NCBI GenBank assembly: GCA_039566865.1
Contig: CM076957.1
Coordinates: forward strand, 14,579,896-14,643,895
From: Aurelia coerulea
Lineage: Eukaryota; Cnidaria; Scyphozoa; Semaeostomeae; Ulmaridae
Direction of reading: 5' to 3'
Length of the DNA: 64,000 nucleotides
This document shows positions 11,538 to 23,622 of the stretch, one piece after another. Both the position numbers and the translations under genes were made by a program. Numbering within the stretch: the stretch's first letter is position 1; every line of letters starts with the position of its first letter. The notes below the pieces were generated by a model. It did not search any database. It saw only the letters and a list, made by a program, of their open reading frames with translations, and was not told where the DNA came from.

Positions 11538-12038
11538 TAGTTGAAGTGATAGAACAGTGCAACATAAAAAGTCATAGTGGAACCATCAAAAAGCCAGTCA
11601 TAGTTGAAACTTGATGACCTTGTGTCTTTTTCCGCTATGATTGGCACACTTTTAAGACTTGATAAGACAAAACTAAGAAAACCTTTCTATCAGTTCAACT
11701 ACTATAGTGTGGATCCATTGTTTCCAGCGTGGCTGCATAAGGCCTTGGGTAACAAGCCTAACGATGACTCTTAAAGAAGCTCTTTTCCAAGTAAATGCCA
11801 CGTAAATGTCAGCAAATGCCAATTTTGTAACAGCAGCATTTATCAAAAGTCAAAACAAGGCAACTATCAAGGCGACTAGAGTTTGGAAAACAAGAGATGC
11901 TACGGCCCACCAGTCACTTCACAAATGTAAATAGATAAACCTCTATAAGAAATCCTGAAAGCTGAATGGCTAACTCGCTTGTTTTACATGATGAAAGGAG
12001 CAACAGAAGATTACAGAATAGATGGCGTTGAGGACAAT
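11538..12038. other. Intergenic, nothing recognised
   Basis: No supported gene. A run of similar phrases about TCATAGTGGAAC and TCATAGTTGAAAC near 11570-11610 is the only local repetition. Confidence 0.4.
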
Positions 12039-13507
12039 GGCTGCGGTCACACTAGACGTTTTTACCTCGTTGTATTCCTTCAAAACAAAGGGTTAACTAC
12101 GCTGTGATATGTGACCGCATTTCGTTTTCACATACAACGCTGTTACAGCGCTTTGATCCTGAGAGCTGATTCCATAAGAAAACAATCAGATGCAAAGCAA
12201 CGGGCAAAACAAGGTCCGAGCTGTATTTTAGCGTTGTTTTGGAGAATGAACCAATCGCAGCCTTGCGTAGTTGTCACATGATACATCATCAGTGGCGTCG
12301 TGGGAGCATGATTTTAGGGGGGGGGGGGCCAAGGGTCAGAATTTTCCGACAAAGAGACATTTTTCCGACAAAAATTAAGCAGGAATATAATGTATAAAAA
12401 GTGGCAAAATGTCTCAGAAATTTTGTCACATAGAAGTTCCATAATAGCGAAGAATTGTTCAAAGGGACGCAGCAGTCCTGTTAAGAGGCGATTCTTGTTG
12501 GAGGTGAGGCTGTTGTCGAGACTTGATTGGTGTTGGAGGTGAGGCTGAAGCTAGATGCGCAAGGAGGGAGGAAAATTGGGGGTCTGGGGGCTTGCCCCCG
12601 GGAAAATTTTCTGTGACCACGCCCTTTAGATCGTTGCAAAACGCCCCTATTTTGAAGAATCTACTATTTGTTTTTGATGGGAAATTTCGAAAAAAAGGAC
12701 CTCAATAGCACTGAAAAATAGATCGTTTTCAAATCTTAGATAACAACGTGATAGCTTGATATTAATCTTCATTTCTATAAGCATCCAATCACAGAAACTA
12801 AAAGTAATCCCATCTTAGTAATCATTTCCACCTTCCTCAACAATATTCACTTGTGCAAATTCTGACGAGCAACTCATTGAAAGCTTGGTGCACACACCAT
12901 AAATGCATGACATTTTTAAGTATGAAACGTGCAAAATAAATTGTAAATTTGTCGTTTTTAGTCACTAAACTGTTTGTAAAACGACCAAATTTTCGGGGGA
13001 AAAGTCCAAGAATATTTTGACCGAAAGCATTTTCTGAAATTTATTCGTCCGAAACTTTTTGCGCCTATGTGTCTATTTTTCCAACAGAAAACACACTTCT
13101 TTCGATTGAAAAAGGAATTTTTGCAGAAAAACGAACGAGGGACCTAGTTTTTTGCCGAAAAACCTACTTTTTCATCAAAAACTACGTTTTGCGATCGAAA
13201 AAGTGATATTTCATGTACACATTTGGATTGCCATAAAGTAGCTATGTGAGGAAAATGGATTAATTCGATTTTTTTCGATTTTTCCGACAAGGACGAAAAA
13301 CTGACGAATTTTCCGACAACATTTTCACAGGAGGGGCCATGGCCCCCCCTGGCCCCCCCGGCCACGACGCCACTGTACATCATATCACTGTGTGACCGGG
13401 TGTCATTGTACCGTTATATTGCCGTACTTTTTGACTACAAAAACTAATTGCAAGAAAGTGAAGCAATTCATATTGCAACGGGAAAATAAAGTAGTGTGAC
13501 CGCAGCC
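12039..13507. mobile_element. TIR element GGCTGCGGTCACACTA, host of a nested hAT
   Basis: Left end GGCTGCGGTCACACTA at 12039 and its exact complement at 13492-13507, each bordered by AAT. Removing the nested element at 12290-13375 leaves about 380 bp, a MITE-sized piece. The three-base flank hints at a PIF/Harbinger-like element, but AAT is not the usual TWA. Confidence 0.7.
12290..13375. mobile_element. hAT-like non-autonomous element, TSD TACATCAT
   Basis: Perfect 14-bp TIR CAGTGGCGTCGTGG with an exact 8-bp direct duplication TACATCAT at 12282-12289 and 13376-13383. CAG-starting TIRs plus 8-bp duplications are hallmarks of the hAT superfamily. Sub-terminal G or C runs and repeated TTTTCCGAC motifs fill the interior; no transposase ORF. 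Nested in the 12039-13507 element. Confidence 0.9.
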
Positions 13508-13519
13508 AATGATATACAT

Positions 13520-13640
13520 CGGTCGAGTAGCATCTGACTAAGATGCATTGCGTTCTAAAATAGAACCAACAGTGATTCTATAGAAACTCGATTATCAAAC
13601 GCATTGGTCAAATGCCCCTTTACGCCATATTTTACCTTAA
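13520..13640. mobile_element. Small MITE of the AAGATGCATTGC family
   Basis: Contains AAGATGCATTGCGTTC, TTCTATAGAAACTCGAT and CAAATGCCCCTTTACGCC in the same order and spacing as the copies at 30061-30208 and 31864-31990. Diverged; ends not exact. Confidence 0.55.
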
Positions 13641-13916
13641 TCGTCTATCACGAGAAAAGATATGAGAATACGGTCTTCGAAAAAGAATCAAGACATCTCA
13701 TGTGCTCAATTTCTCTCTAAAACAGCAGCAAACGGAGCAAGACAAAGTCAACAAGGTGAAGATTGCCTTTTGCCTCCGTGAAAGCATAAAATGAGTCAAT
13801 GGCTGGTAAGAGAAGCTGAATAAATCCGACATTTTCTTGTTTCACTGAATTGAACATCTTATGCCAAAAACAATTCTCTAAGGGAAGCAACAATCATGTG
13901 GCTTTTAAGGATTATC

Positions 13917-14598
13917 ATTATATGAGGATTATTAGCCCGAGCTGGAATTTCAGCCTGGCTAACCGGGCTGAAAGCTCAGCCCTCCTCTCCAGTTATCTCT
14001 TTGTAAAACTGAGTTTGCGATTACATGAGATCGTTGGGGAGACCAGATACGCTTCGCCCGAGGAAACCCATGCGCCCCCCCCCCCCGTGCAGTAGGTTAA
14101 AGCTCATTGCGATTTATAGCGTTGCGATTTAACCCACTGCACGGGGGGGGGGGGGACGTTAGTTTCCTCGGACAAAGCGATCTCGTCTCCCCAACAAGAG
14201 AAGGTTTCAGCCCGAGCTGAAAAGTCAGCCTGGGCTGGAATTTCAGCCTTCCTTGAGCTAGGGGGGCTGGAATCTTCAGCCCGGGCAAACGGGGTGAGAT
14301 CAATTTTATCCAGCCAATCCAGCCCGGGTTGAAAATTTACTTTGCGCAGGCGCAGTTGGAATACAGATTCATACCAAGACAGAGTTATATGAAGATTTTC
14401 AAAGATGAAAGCAAAGAACGTTTCAGCGGAAAACTAATGATTTTAAAGCCATTTTGCAGTTTTAAACCTCGAACAATTTTGGACCGAACTCATTAGTCAA
14501 TTTCAGACCGGGCTGGCCTCTGTCATACAACCACATGCCAATTTCACCTCAGCTGGCAGGGCTGAAATTCAAGCCAGGACTGAAAATTCTCATATAAT
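13917..14598. mobile_element. Palindrome-rich element, TIR ATTATATGAG
   Basis: Outer inverted repeat ATTATATGAG (13917-13926 and its complement 14589-14598). The interior is built of many copies, in both orientations, of a TTCAGCCCGGGCTGAAA-like palindrome. A central hairpin is described separately. No coding capacity. Confidence 0.7.
14031..14200. repeat. Hairpin with C-run and G-run arms
   Basis: Inverted repeat with arms of about 70 bp: GTTGGGGAGACCAGAT, GAGGAAAC, a C tract, then GTGCAGTAGGTTAAA on the left, matched by the complement on the right with a G tract. The loop is about 24 nt. Confidence 0.8.
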
Positions 14599-15701
14599 CG
14601 GCCTTTTACAGTTCAGTCATGATTTATTATGTGTTTGCTGAATTACTGGTCAAGGTTTAATAAAATCGAATTTGCTTTCAGGAAGGCAATGTCCAGGTGG
14701 CTGGCCACTAAATTGATCAAGTGATGCTTTTACAGACTTCACATGAACTAATAGACAAATGAGAATGATTTAATGGGAATGCCATTAGAGTTTATATCTA
14801 TCAACAACTTTTGCATAGCGCACATAAATTTTCTTCTCAAAATAAAATGCTTGACAATTTTCTGCTTTTTGATACCCAGCTTCGTCCCCAGGACATTTTG
14901 TCGTCATGGGTGATAGCAATGCGCCAATGCCAGATATGGCGAAAGGTACTTCTGTCTATTCCAAGTACTAATCTAACCGAGAACTTACAAGGCCATCCTA
15001 CGGTGTTTTACAAGGAACAAGAGTTACGTATAGGTAGGAACAAGGGCAGGTCTATTCATGAAAATAGTCTGGGAACAAGAGAGCGAATTTGTGGAAAATC
15101 GTATTTTTGGGGAAAAATTTGATGAACTCTCTAATTCATATTACAGGAAACCAAAAAACAACTGAAAAAGTACTAGGGAGCAAGGGAACTTTGACCCCCT
15201 GGTGATGATTCTGTTCTGTGCCTCCTAGAGATACCGTCCGTATATCCTATAATGAGATTCTATTTTGCAAGTTTTGAGGGAGGGGTGTATATACAGTACA
15301 GTATTACCCCGCCACTAAGAAACTAATTTTATAAAACCAGGCTGTTTGGTTTCTTATGAATATCATATAAATGTTATATCAAACCGTAATGTTTTCTGGA
15401 CTCTGAGATTAGTCTTAGCAAAAACAAGAGCCAGCAAAGAAAAAGAAGACAGGGTCCTGAAACAGGTTTTAATAAGGTAATCAAAACAACTTCAGTTTGA
15501 AGTGATGACTGCCATGGTACTGATAGCAGTGAAAACGAATTTGACAGTCTGTAATTGTCTTCAATCTAAAGTTTATACAACATCTATAGCGAATAGAGTT
15601 TTGTTGATTTGATTGATATTTTGGAGAAAAAGTCTGGTAATTTTTGATGGTCCCCCCTATTTTCAAACTTTAATTTTGGTGGCCCCCCTTTAAAGCTCCG
15701 A
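14599..15701. other. Intergenic, nothing recognised
   Basis: No exon with splice signals or family motif. The long plus-strand ORF near 14811-15122 has low-complexity, non-conserved content. Confidence 0.4.
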
Positions 15702-16205
15702 ATTTTTTTTTTTTTTTTTTTTTTTTTATATTCAATATAAAATTTTACAAGAACGAACTACTTAAGACACTACGTACAAGCTACTTTACTAAACTACGAG
15801 GACGATACCACGGAGTGCAAGAGACCGTGACAACTCCGCAGCCATTAACATAGAGAACATGTAACTAAACTTTTTGGTGGCTCCTCTAAATATCTTCTAA
15901 ATATCTTCCCCCCCCCCCCCCCACCCGGCGTTAATAATAACTGCTCCCTTAGCTGAAAGAGATCATGCAGCCTTAAAATCTTTAAGTCCGAAGATAGGCG
16001 AAGAGGGTGAAGTAAAATGTTCAAATGAAATTGCTCTTACAACCCTTTTCTGTAAGATAAAAACTGGGTTGATATAAGTTTCAATGGTAAGACCCCAAAC
16101 TAAAATACCATACTGAAGGAAAGGTGAAAATAAAGGACCATAGAGGCAAATCAAAACGTCAATGGGTAAAAAGTGTCTCACTTTGTAGAACATGCCACAG
16201 GTTCT
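15702..16205 (-). mobile_element. LINE fragment with 3' UTR and poly-A tail
   Basis: Minus-strand ORF down to 15963 encodes an RT C-terminal segment (MFYKVRHFLPIDVLICLY, FLQYGILVWG, LQKRVVRAISF), the same family as the plus-strand LINE near 20103-20363. About 240 bp of 3' UTR follows, broken by a C run at 15908-15925, and ends in a 27-nt homopolymer (T on the plus strand) at 15702-15728, read as the poly-A tail. Confidence 0.65.
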
Positions 16206-17835
16206 AGCCAGTATTTTTGAAAGCCCAATCCCATACAAGCGATGGGTTAAGACGATTCATGGACTGGTAGATTTCTTTCATCAACTTCTGCAAGTTTCTT
16301 ACATGTATACAAGAGCTGCCACTTCGAGTGAGCAATGTTTCAAAGGGACATTCGTATTCTTTACAGAGGACCCGAAGAACACGTTTGTGTGTGCGGTCAA
16401 TCTCTTTTTATATGTATGCACCTTTGTTGCAGAATAGCCAGATCAAAGGGCAATAATTGAAATTCGATATGATAACTGCGTTGCAAATTGTCAATGCCTG
16501 CTCTCTAGAAGCATACGTATTAAGACTAGAAAAGGCACTGATTTTCTTGTTGACTTTAGAACATAGCGTTTTAACGTGTTTGTTAAACTTTATTTTCTTG
16601 TCAATTTCAATCCCTAGCAATTTAGCGTGATCTGTTGCAGATAATTTGTTCTCATTGATGAAGTCGCAGTCCTCTCTGCCATTTCAAGCCAAGGAACATT
16701 AGCTGGAATTTTTTGGGTTTGCAACCATTCCATTGTTTTTAAACCATTCAAGCAATCTACTGAGATTACTTTCCGAATCGGTAACAATTTCTTGTAGGTC
16801 TAGCCCACATGAGTATATGGTATTATCATCTGCGAAATTACAGATCTCAGAGTCTAGTCTCATGAAACATAGAATATGTTAAAGAGCAAAGGACCCAGGA
16901 CAGATCCCTGTGGTACTCCAACTTTTATTCTTTTTGCCGTACTTCTACCGGGTGTCTCAGAAAAGAGTACCCCATTTTGACTGGAAATAGGAACCAAGAA
17001 ATAAGATATCATTGCTCCTCGACTTCACAGCTAAATTTATCAATGTTCGACTTAGATGCACGTACCTTGCATTTAGAAATCGTCCACCAAACACCGGAGA
17101 TACAGGTTCGCAAAATCAAAATTTACAGTGCACCCAAAACCAGAGGTTTTGTAAAAGGGCCTAGTCATGACATTTGCCAAAGTACATGTAGACTTTAAGT
17201 TTCCGTGTTTTGCTTTTGAAAAGAATAAAAGATGCATGAACATGGCGCTGATTGAACAAATATAGTAAACATGTGGTAAGAGTGATAAAATCGTGCCACA
17301 TCTCCAAAATAAGCGTGCATGTGCTCCTTTTCCTCTTCTTTAATACAAAACAGTTGGGGTCGAATGCAATGCAAGAACCGTTTCCTCGAAAGAAAGGTCA
17401 CTGCAAGAACAATTGCAGTAAGTCAAGGTATAAATCTTTTCAAAAATAAAAAGTAAAGGTCAAAGTCGAAAATTCGTTTGCAAAATGCCTGTTTGATGTC
17501 AAATTATGGCTAGGCCATTTCTCAAAACCTCTGGTTTCAGGTGCACTCCAAATTTTGACCTTGTGGACTCATTCTCCGGTGTTTGGTGGTGGATTTCCAA
17601 ATGCAAGGTATGTGCATTTGAGTTGAAGACCAACAAATGTAGCCATGAATTCAAAAAGTCCTGAAATATTATCGTTTTGTTGCCTTGTTGAGTCAAAAAG
17701 GGGTACTTTTTTTGAGACACCCGGTATGTGAACCAATCTTTACCCGTTGATGGTGGCAATCCAGATAGCTATACATTAGGCAAAGGCTACTTATATCGAA
17801 TCTATAAGCCCCCACAGCAGGTCCACGGGGTCGAC
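16206..17835 (-). mobile_element. LINE RT remnant split by a foldback element
   Basis: Minus-strand pieces: VGVPQGSVLGPLLFNIF and FADDNTIYSCG (16800-16946), LGIEIDKKIKFNKHVKTLCS (16408-16620), and the C-terminal LQKLMKEIYQSMNRLNPSLV (16240-16330). Upstream of the foldback at 16948-17724 the frame resumes with ISSLCLMYSYL and HHQRVKIGSH (17727-17800). Hence the RT palm domain was intact across the TA target before insertion. Several frameshifts show it is dead. L2/Jockey-group by motif. Confidence 0.8.
16948..17724. mobile_element. CCGGGTG foldback element F1, TA duplication
   Basis: Ends CCGGGTGTCTCAGAAAAGAG and the complement of CCGGGTGTCTCAAAAAAAGT, flanked by TA (16946-16947, 17725-17726). 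Arms of about 250 bp are inverted copies (shared CAAACACCGGAGA, CCAGAGGTTTTG). It splits a LINE RT between the VKIG and GVPQG regions. No transposase. Confidence 0.9.
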
Positions 17836-17837
17836 AT

Positions 17838-17995
17838 GAACCTTCACGTGACGAACCTGTTACCATTAAGATTGATCATGCATCTGTGCAGAACAGCACC
17901 CAGGAAAAGTTGCTAGGTATTACTATAGACAATAAGCTGACATTTGAGCATCATGTTGCCGGGCTCTGTCAAAAGGCTAGCAATAAGTTGTATCG
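17838..17995 (+). mobile_element. LINE RT fragment (thumb region)
   Basis: Encodes NSTQEKLLGITIDNKLTFEH then HVAGLCQKASNKLY, the well-known post-catalytic region of a LINE RT of a type different from its neighbours. Only about 50 residues survive; cut off at both ends by other insertions. A short tandem of TATCAACATGAC follows at 17996-18060. Confidence 0.75.
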
Positions 17996-20750
17996 TTATC
18001 AATATGACTATCAACATGACTATCAACATGACTATTCAGTAAGTTATCAACATGAATATTCAAAATTTGACCACGAAAGATTTCTTGCTGATTTTCAGAA
18101 CCTTAACTTTGAATATCTGAATGACAACAAAAGTAATATGAATGCTAAATTTAATAAATTTCTTGCTAATCTTGATGGAATAGTAAAAAAGCATGCTCCT
18201 TTGAAGAAACTTACAAAAAGGGATATAAAACTAAGAAATAAGCCTTGGAAAAACTGTAGAATTAAAAAATGATGCGACTGAGAGACAAAACTCTAACAAG
18301 CTGAAGGAAAGACCTGACGCTGCAACAACATTCTGTAAAAGCAATTTAGGAATAGAGTTGCCACCAACATAAAAGAAAGCAAAGCCAAATACTTTCACGA
18401 CTTTTCGATGAAAACAGTAATAATATGAAACTTTTGTGGACTGGGATAAAGTCAATTATTGGCATTAAGAATTCTCGAGTAAATCATATCAACAAACTTA
18501 AGGATGCTACCGGTAATCCAACTACTGACTCTGCAACTATGGCTACTATCTTTGATGATTTCTTTGTGAATGTAGCAGATGGTGTTACAAAAAGAATACC
18601 CAGGTCACCAAAATCTCCATTAGATTATCTTCACAATCAAAATCCTCATTCATTTTTTATAACTCCTTCAGTCCCCCATGAAGATTCTGATGTAATTGAT
18701 CTTCTGAAAACAGGTAAATCCATAGGTCCCAACAGCATACCAATAAAATTGATAAAAATTCTCTCCGCTCATATATCTGCTCCACTATCTCTAATCATCA
18801 ATGAATCTTTCTCTTCTGGTATTTCCCTAAAAATTTGCAGCATGCAAAAGTCATACCCTTATCCAAAAAAGGCTGCCCTATGACAGTTTCAAATTATTCA
18901 TTCAATGAATCATGTTTTAATTAGTTTAACAGAATCTATCAAAAACACCTTGGATAACGAAACGCTTTGGATGTGGTATCTTTATTGACCTCCAGAAAGC
19001 CTTGTCAATCACCAAATCCTCCTAAACAAACTTGAACACTATGGTATTTGAGGCACAGCTCTAACCTGGTTCCACTCATACCTTAGCAATAGAAAACAAT
19101 ATGTATCTGTAAATGGTCACAATTCAAGTCACCGTAGTGTTACATGTGGTGTACCGCAAGGCTCTATCCTGGGTCCACTCCTTTTCCTCATTTACATAAA
19201 TGATCTTCCAAACTCATCTCACAAACTATCTTTCTATCTCTTTGCTGATGACACAAACATCTACTTTGAATCTGATAGTCTGAAAAAACTACAAAAGGTT
19301 GTCAACAAAGAACTTAATCAGGTCAAGAGGTGGCTTGATGCTAGCAAACTTGCATTAAATGTGGATAAAACTAACTGTATCATTTTTAACTCTCTCAAAA
19401 ATTCTTTGGATGAAACTACCGGGTGACCCAGAAAAAAGTGACCCAACGCAATCTGTTATAGGGAAAAAAGTAAGTGGCAGATTGAAATATTTCAAACGTT
19501 GTTCTGTAGCTAAAAGACCAGCCTACATTATGAGTATTTTTTGCAATTTTTTTGGGCACGGGAAAGTTCCCAAATTAAGGATTTTGAGGAAAAGGGCAGG
19601 CTTGAAATTCTCAAAAAGTCGTCAAAAACAGGGGATCGATTTGAAGCCATTTCAATCTTCAAAACAACGAGGAGCGTGTTTCATTCTGCCTGAGAATATT
19701 TTCAAGTACCTAGGGACTATAAACTTGCTCTGAAGACTTCCGACTGGGTTACCTATTCCCAGGTTGAAATGAAACACACTCCTCGTTGTTTTGAAGATTT
19801 GAAATGGCTGTAAATCGATCCCCTGTTTTTGACGACTTTTTGAGAATTTCAGGCATGCTCTTTTCCTCGAAATCCTTAATTTTTGAAATTTACCGTGCCG
19901 AAAAAAATTGCGAAAAATACTCATAGCATAGGCTTGTCTTTTAGCGACAGAACAACGTTGGAAGCATTTCAATCGGCCACTTACTTAATTTTCTGTAACA
20001 GATTGCGTTGGGTCACTTTTTTCTGGGTCACCCGGTATAAACATAAAGATTGGGAAGGAGCCTGTCAGACAGGTTGAATATGTAAAGTTTCTTGGACATT
20101 TTTTGGACGAAAATCTTAGCTGGAAGTATCACTTAAGTGAACTTTCAACATGTGGTATATTTTTCAAGATAAGGCATCTTCTACCTACATGTTTTAGTTT
20201 CCTTGTATTTCTCTTTATTCTCTTCCTTTCTACAGTATGGAATCATTATTTGGGGGTCTTACCTATGACATCCACACTAAACCAATATATCTTCTACAAA
20301 AGAAAGTTGTTAGAGCTATTGATTTCCAGAATTTACATCTTCATCTTCTCCAATCTTCTCTGACTTGAAAATTCTTAAACTGTATGATTTACTTGATTTG
20401 AAGCTGCTTTCATTTGTCTACGAGGCTGGTAATAGGCTATCTCCACCTTGTTTTCATATTTTTTTGCAATGAAATCAGATGTTCATCAGCATGATACAAA
20501 GCAGGCTCGCGAGGCTGGTATTTTTATGACACAGCACAACACCTTGCAATATGGTTTAAAATCTGTCAGATATGCTGGGGCGAAATCTTGGAACAACATT
20601 CCGTTCAACATCAAACAATCTACTACATTTATTAGTTTTCGTGAGATACTAAAATTACATTTGTTCTCACCAATTATTAGTAATTTTCCAAAAATATTTC
20701 TTGTATCAATCAACCTCGATCACTCTATCTAAAGTCTCTCTGATCAAATA
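17996..20750 (+). mobile_element. LINE remnant (linker + RT), split by foldback F2
   Basis: Plus strand. After the repeat at its edge come the endonuclease-RT linker (KKHAPLKKLTKRDIKLRNKPW, about 18190-18250), the RT N-terminal part (18425-18883), motif A GIFIDLQKA with a small deletion after it (about 18975), motif B CGVPQGSILGPLLFLIYIND (19147-19206), motif C FADDTNIYF (about 19241) and the post-catalytic region. Foldback F2 interrupts at 19419-20035; afterwards the frame continues with EYVKFLGHFLDENLSW and ends about 20730. Deletions and stops show inactivity. No endonuclease domain remains. Confidence 0.85.
19419..20035. mobile_element. CCGGGTG foldback element F2 in LINE frame, TA duplication
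   Basis: Ends CCGGGTGACCCAGAAAAAAG and its exact complement, flanked by TA (19417-19418, 20036-20037). Two arms of about 270 bp are inverted copies around a short centre, which is why both strands show related ORFs. Excising it with one TA gives an uninterrupted LINE frame (LDET then INIKIGKEP). Confidence 0.95.
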
Positions 20751-20958
20751 ATATCATAATAGGTTTTTAAAATGTTCATGCATCGAAAATGGTACAAAAC
20801 ACGATAAAGAGTTTTGCAACGATAAAGAGGCGAAAAAACAATCACACAGCCTCGTCTTCGTTTGCGCGATATGACGTCACTTCGCTCAAATTGCTTATTT
20901 GAATACGTAATTTCACAATAGTAATAGTAAAAATAGTAGAAAAAATTATCATACATCA

Positions 20959-21340
20959 TTGATAGCAGTATTATCTTGTATTTTTTTTACTTGTCCTTTA
21001 AGATATCTAATGAGGCCTTTTATAAACAGCCAGTTTCAATATTGTTCCTTGGCGTGGATGTTCTACAGCCGTCAACTTCATCACAAAATTGATAAAATCC
21101 AAGAGAGAGCACTAAGAGCTACTTATCAGGACTTTGAATCCAGTTTTGAGGTTTTATTGGAAAAGGATAGATCAATAACTGTGCGCGAGAGAAACTTGCA
21201 GGTTCTCATGACCGAAATGTATAAGATTAGAATTGACTTGAATCCAGTTTTATGAGAGATATTGATTATGAATCAAAGTTTCAACGAATCATGCCCAAAG
21301 GTTTTAAAGATCACAAAAGATCATTTACAGTCATGAGGAG
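20959..21340 (+). mobile_element. LINE RT C-terminal fragment
   Basis: Encodes FQYCSLAWMFYSRQLHHKID, IQERALRATYQDFESSF and MTEMYKIRIDLNPV, the C-terminal region of an L2/Jockey-group LINE. An in-frame stop at 21253-21255 and frame slips afterwards. Confidence 0.8.
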
Positions 21341-23364
21341 ATCAATTCTAAAGTTTTTTCTCTTTGGATTGAGCAAAGACCAAGTTATGTTTTCACTTTA
21401 GAATCATCTTCTTGATAGGAAAAGACTGGTAGATGTATAGCTCTTTGTAGTATTTGAGCATCAGAAGAACACAACAAATAAAGTTTCAAAAGTTACATAG
21501 ATACATTAATAAATTTCCAGAACTATTAACTACTATATTCAAACATTTACATATGATACATATTTCTAAATAACTTCAAGTGGTATTTACACTACGATTA
21601 TATCAATAGTCAGTTTATACAGCGAGTATGCAAATGCTAAACATTTATTGTTCAATGGGGTAAGGATTACGGGAGTAGGAAAGGTTAACCATACAATATT
21701 CTGCAGGGAATTAAGAGTGCTTAGGTAGCAATGTGAACAGTTTTTCTTTAGCCTCGATGGCCCTTGCTTTAATAGTATACTGCTCTAAATAACGTATACA
21801 TTTACAGTAGAAGGAATTCAAGAAAATGAAGAAACACATTTGGACCAGCAAGCTCTTCACTGCGCATCCTTTTTAGCAGTTACCATATTTCATCGAACAT
21901 TTGAAACAAAATTGATTTTGGTCACTTATTCCTGGAAACTAGTGAGAATCGATAGGATTTGCTAATATTCATTTCTTAACTTTCCTGACACATAAACAAA
22001 CAATAACCAAACGATGATATGATTAAATCAATTGACCAATAAATCAAGGATCAAATCACCTAGCTTTATTTTTGACGCAAAAGTTTAAATTGCCAAAACA
22101 TTGATATATGTTTTGTTTTGTTCTGCAATCTTATTGATAGACAGAATTAATATCTTTTCTCGATTTGTTTGGCTAGGCTAGTGACAACATCAAACTGATC
22201 AAATACATCTATTCATGTGTACCACGTACCTACATTCTAGTTGACTAACATCTACGACAATAACACAAAATTACATACACGAAACAAACACCTAAAATGC
22301 AACGAACAGCAATTTTCCGCTCTCTAACACAAATAAACTCGATTGAACAACTACTGCTTTACAGCATATCCAAAGTTATGCGTCTTTAAAAGTCTTTCCA
22401 TGTCTCTTCTTGGTGTGGCTGTTGCACAAAGTTATTTATGGCTTCTGGTAGTGCAAACAGCAAATAGAAGTAGAATGGTTAAAAACTGCGAAAAGAATTC
22501 AATCTAATGAACTATCTATAGTTGAAGTTGGATAACTGTCTCCTATCAGTTTGAAATACATGCTGCAGACTTTATTCGAATGACCCCATCCTTTATCAGC
22601 GGAATGAAATGTGGCCAACAGACATCTGTATGGTATATCTGTTCGCAGCAGCGATACAGTCAAATTTAATTTAGAAAATGGCCAACGAATGATTTGAAGT
22701 GATTCACTGATTGTTCGGAAACAGTACTCATTGATTTCCGGTATTGTTACTGACTGGCAAACTGGGAACTACATTTGTTCTATGTATCAACTGCACTTCT
22801 GCAGCAGCATCACTTCTTAACATAGCATGTTGTGCAATACATCATTGGTTTTTGCGCCGTAAAATCATTTCAAGCTTTCTTTAACTTGTATCACCAAAAG
22901 GAAACAAAACTGTTAAAGTTGTTCATGAAATCTGTGCTTCGTAGCATATTCTTTAAAATGGAAACGTAGCGCAACATTCAATTGTGCTTTGAAATAAACG
23001 TCAACTGTAACTCCTTCAAGAAGAAACACAACTCTAGGGCTATATCGCAATCAGCAAAAACGTAGAACAGTTATGGAATCGCTTATAATAGACTTGAACA
23101 CCAAAAGATATTGGATTATAATCATCAGCAGCTACGTGGGTATGAAATGCCATATGTGTAACTCGACAGTGCGGTTCTGAGCACGTACAAAATGTGGCAT
23201 AATCCTGTTTCTCTCGGAGGATTGTCAAATGGGTATGGCACAATGCATGCATCCATAACCCAATTTGCATCCATTGGAAATGGACCACTTGATGACATGG
23301 TACCATGAAGTAGAACTGACACCTCGTTGCCTCTCTAAAAAGAGAGCCATCAGACTCGTCCCCA
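21341..23364. other. 3' flank / 3' UTR of the RING-H2 gene
   Basis: No conserved ORF on either strand. It lies downstream of the RING gene stop on the minus strand, so the right part may be its 3' UTR; a minus-strand AATAAA (plus TTTATT) occurs about 22568. Rest is unassigned AT-rich sequence. Confidence 0.45.
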
Positions 23365-23546
23365 CTATAAAGCAGTCGTGGCACTATTTGGGTCCTCCAT
23401 TTGCACAATTACGCTTGAAGCCGATGCAAAGGAGGTCAGGCTCTGTCTGACACCATTTTCAGTGACTATGTCATCTTCACGCACGTTGCTGCTGCTGATC
23501 TCTTCTGGGTCAACGGTAATGCTCGTAGAAGCCACAGGACTTAAAT
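23365..23546 (-). CDS. RING-H2 gene, terminal exon
   Basis: Starts after acceptor TTTTTCAG and ends at TAG. Its first two bases complete the codon left by the RING exon (G+AT = Asp), then LSPVASTSITVDPEEISSSN and an acidic, serine-rich tail ending NSATTAL. Low complexity, probably a disordered C-terminus. Phase agreement with the exon at 25521-25726 is exact. Confidence 0.8.
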
Positions 23547-23622
23547 CTGAAAAACACGATAACAAAACATAGCTATGTGCTGTCTAACATAGTGCAGAGC
23601 AGAAAAGGTAGGCGTTGCCAAT

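Noticed and set aside
15740..15900. tRNA-derived SINE suggested by TCCTCGTAGTTTAGT next to a poly-A run
   Set aside because: Resemblance to a tRNA A box is weak and no B box was found; LINE 3' UTR explains the A tail.
23040..23450. Overlapping ORFs on both strands near 23.0-23.4 kb
   Set aside because: They lie in the 3' UTR and terminal exon of the RING gene and lack conserved content.
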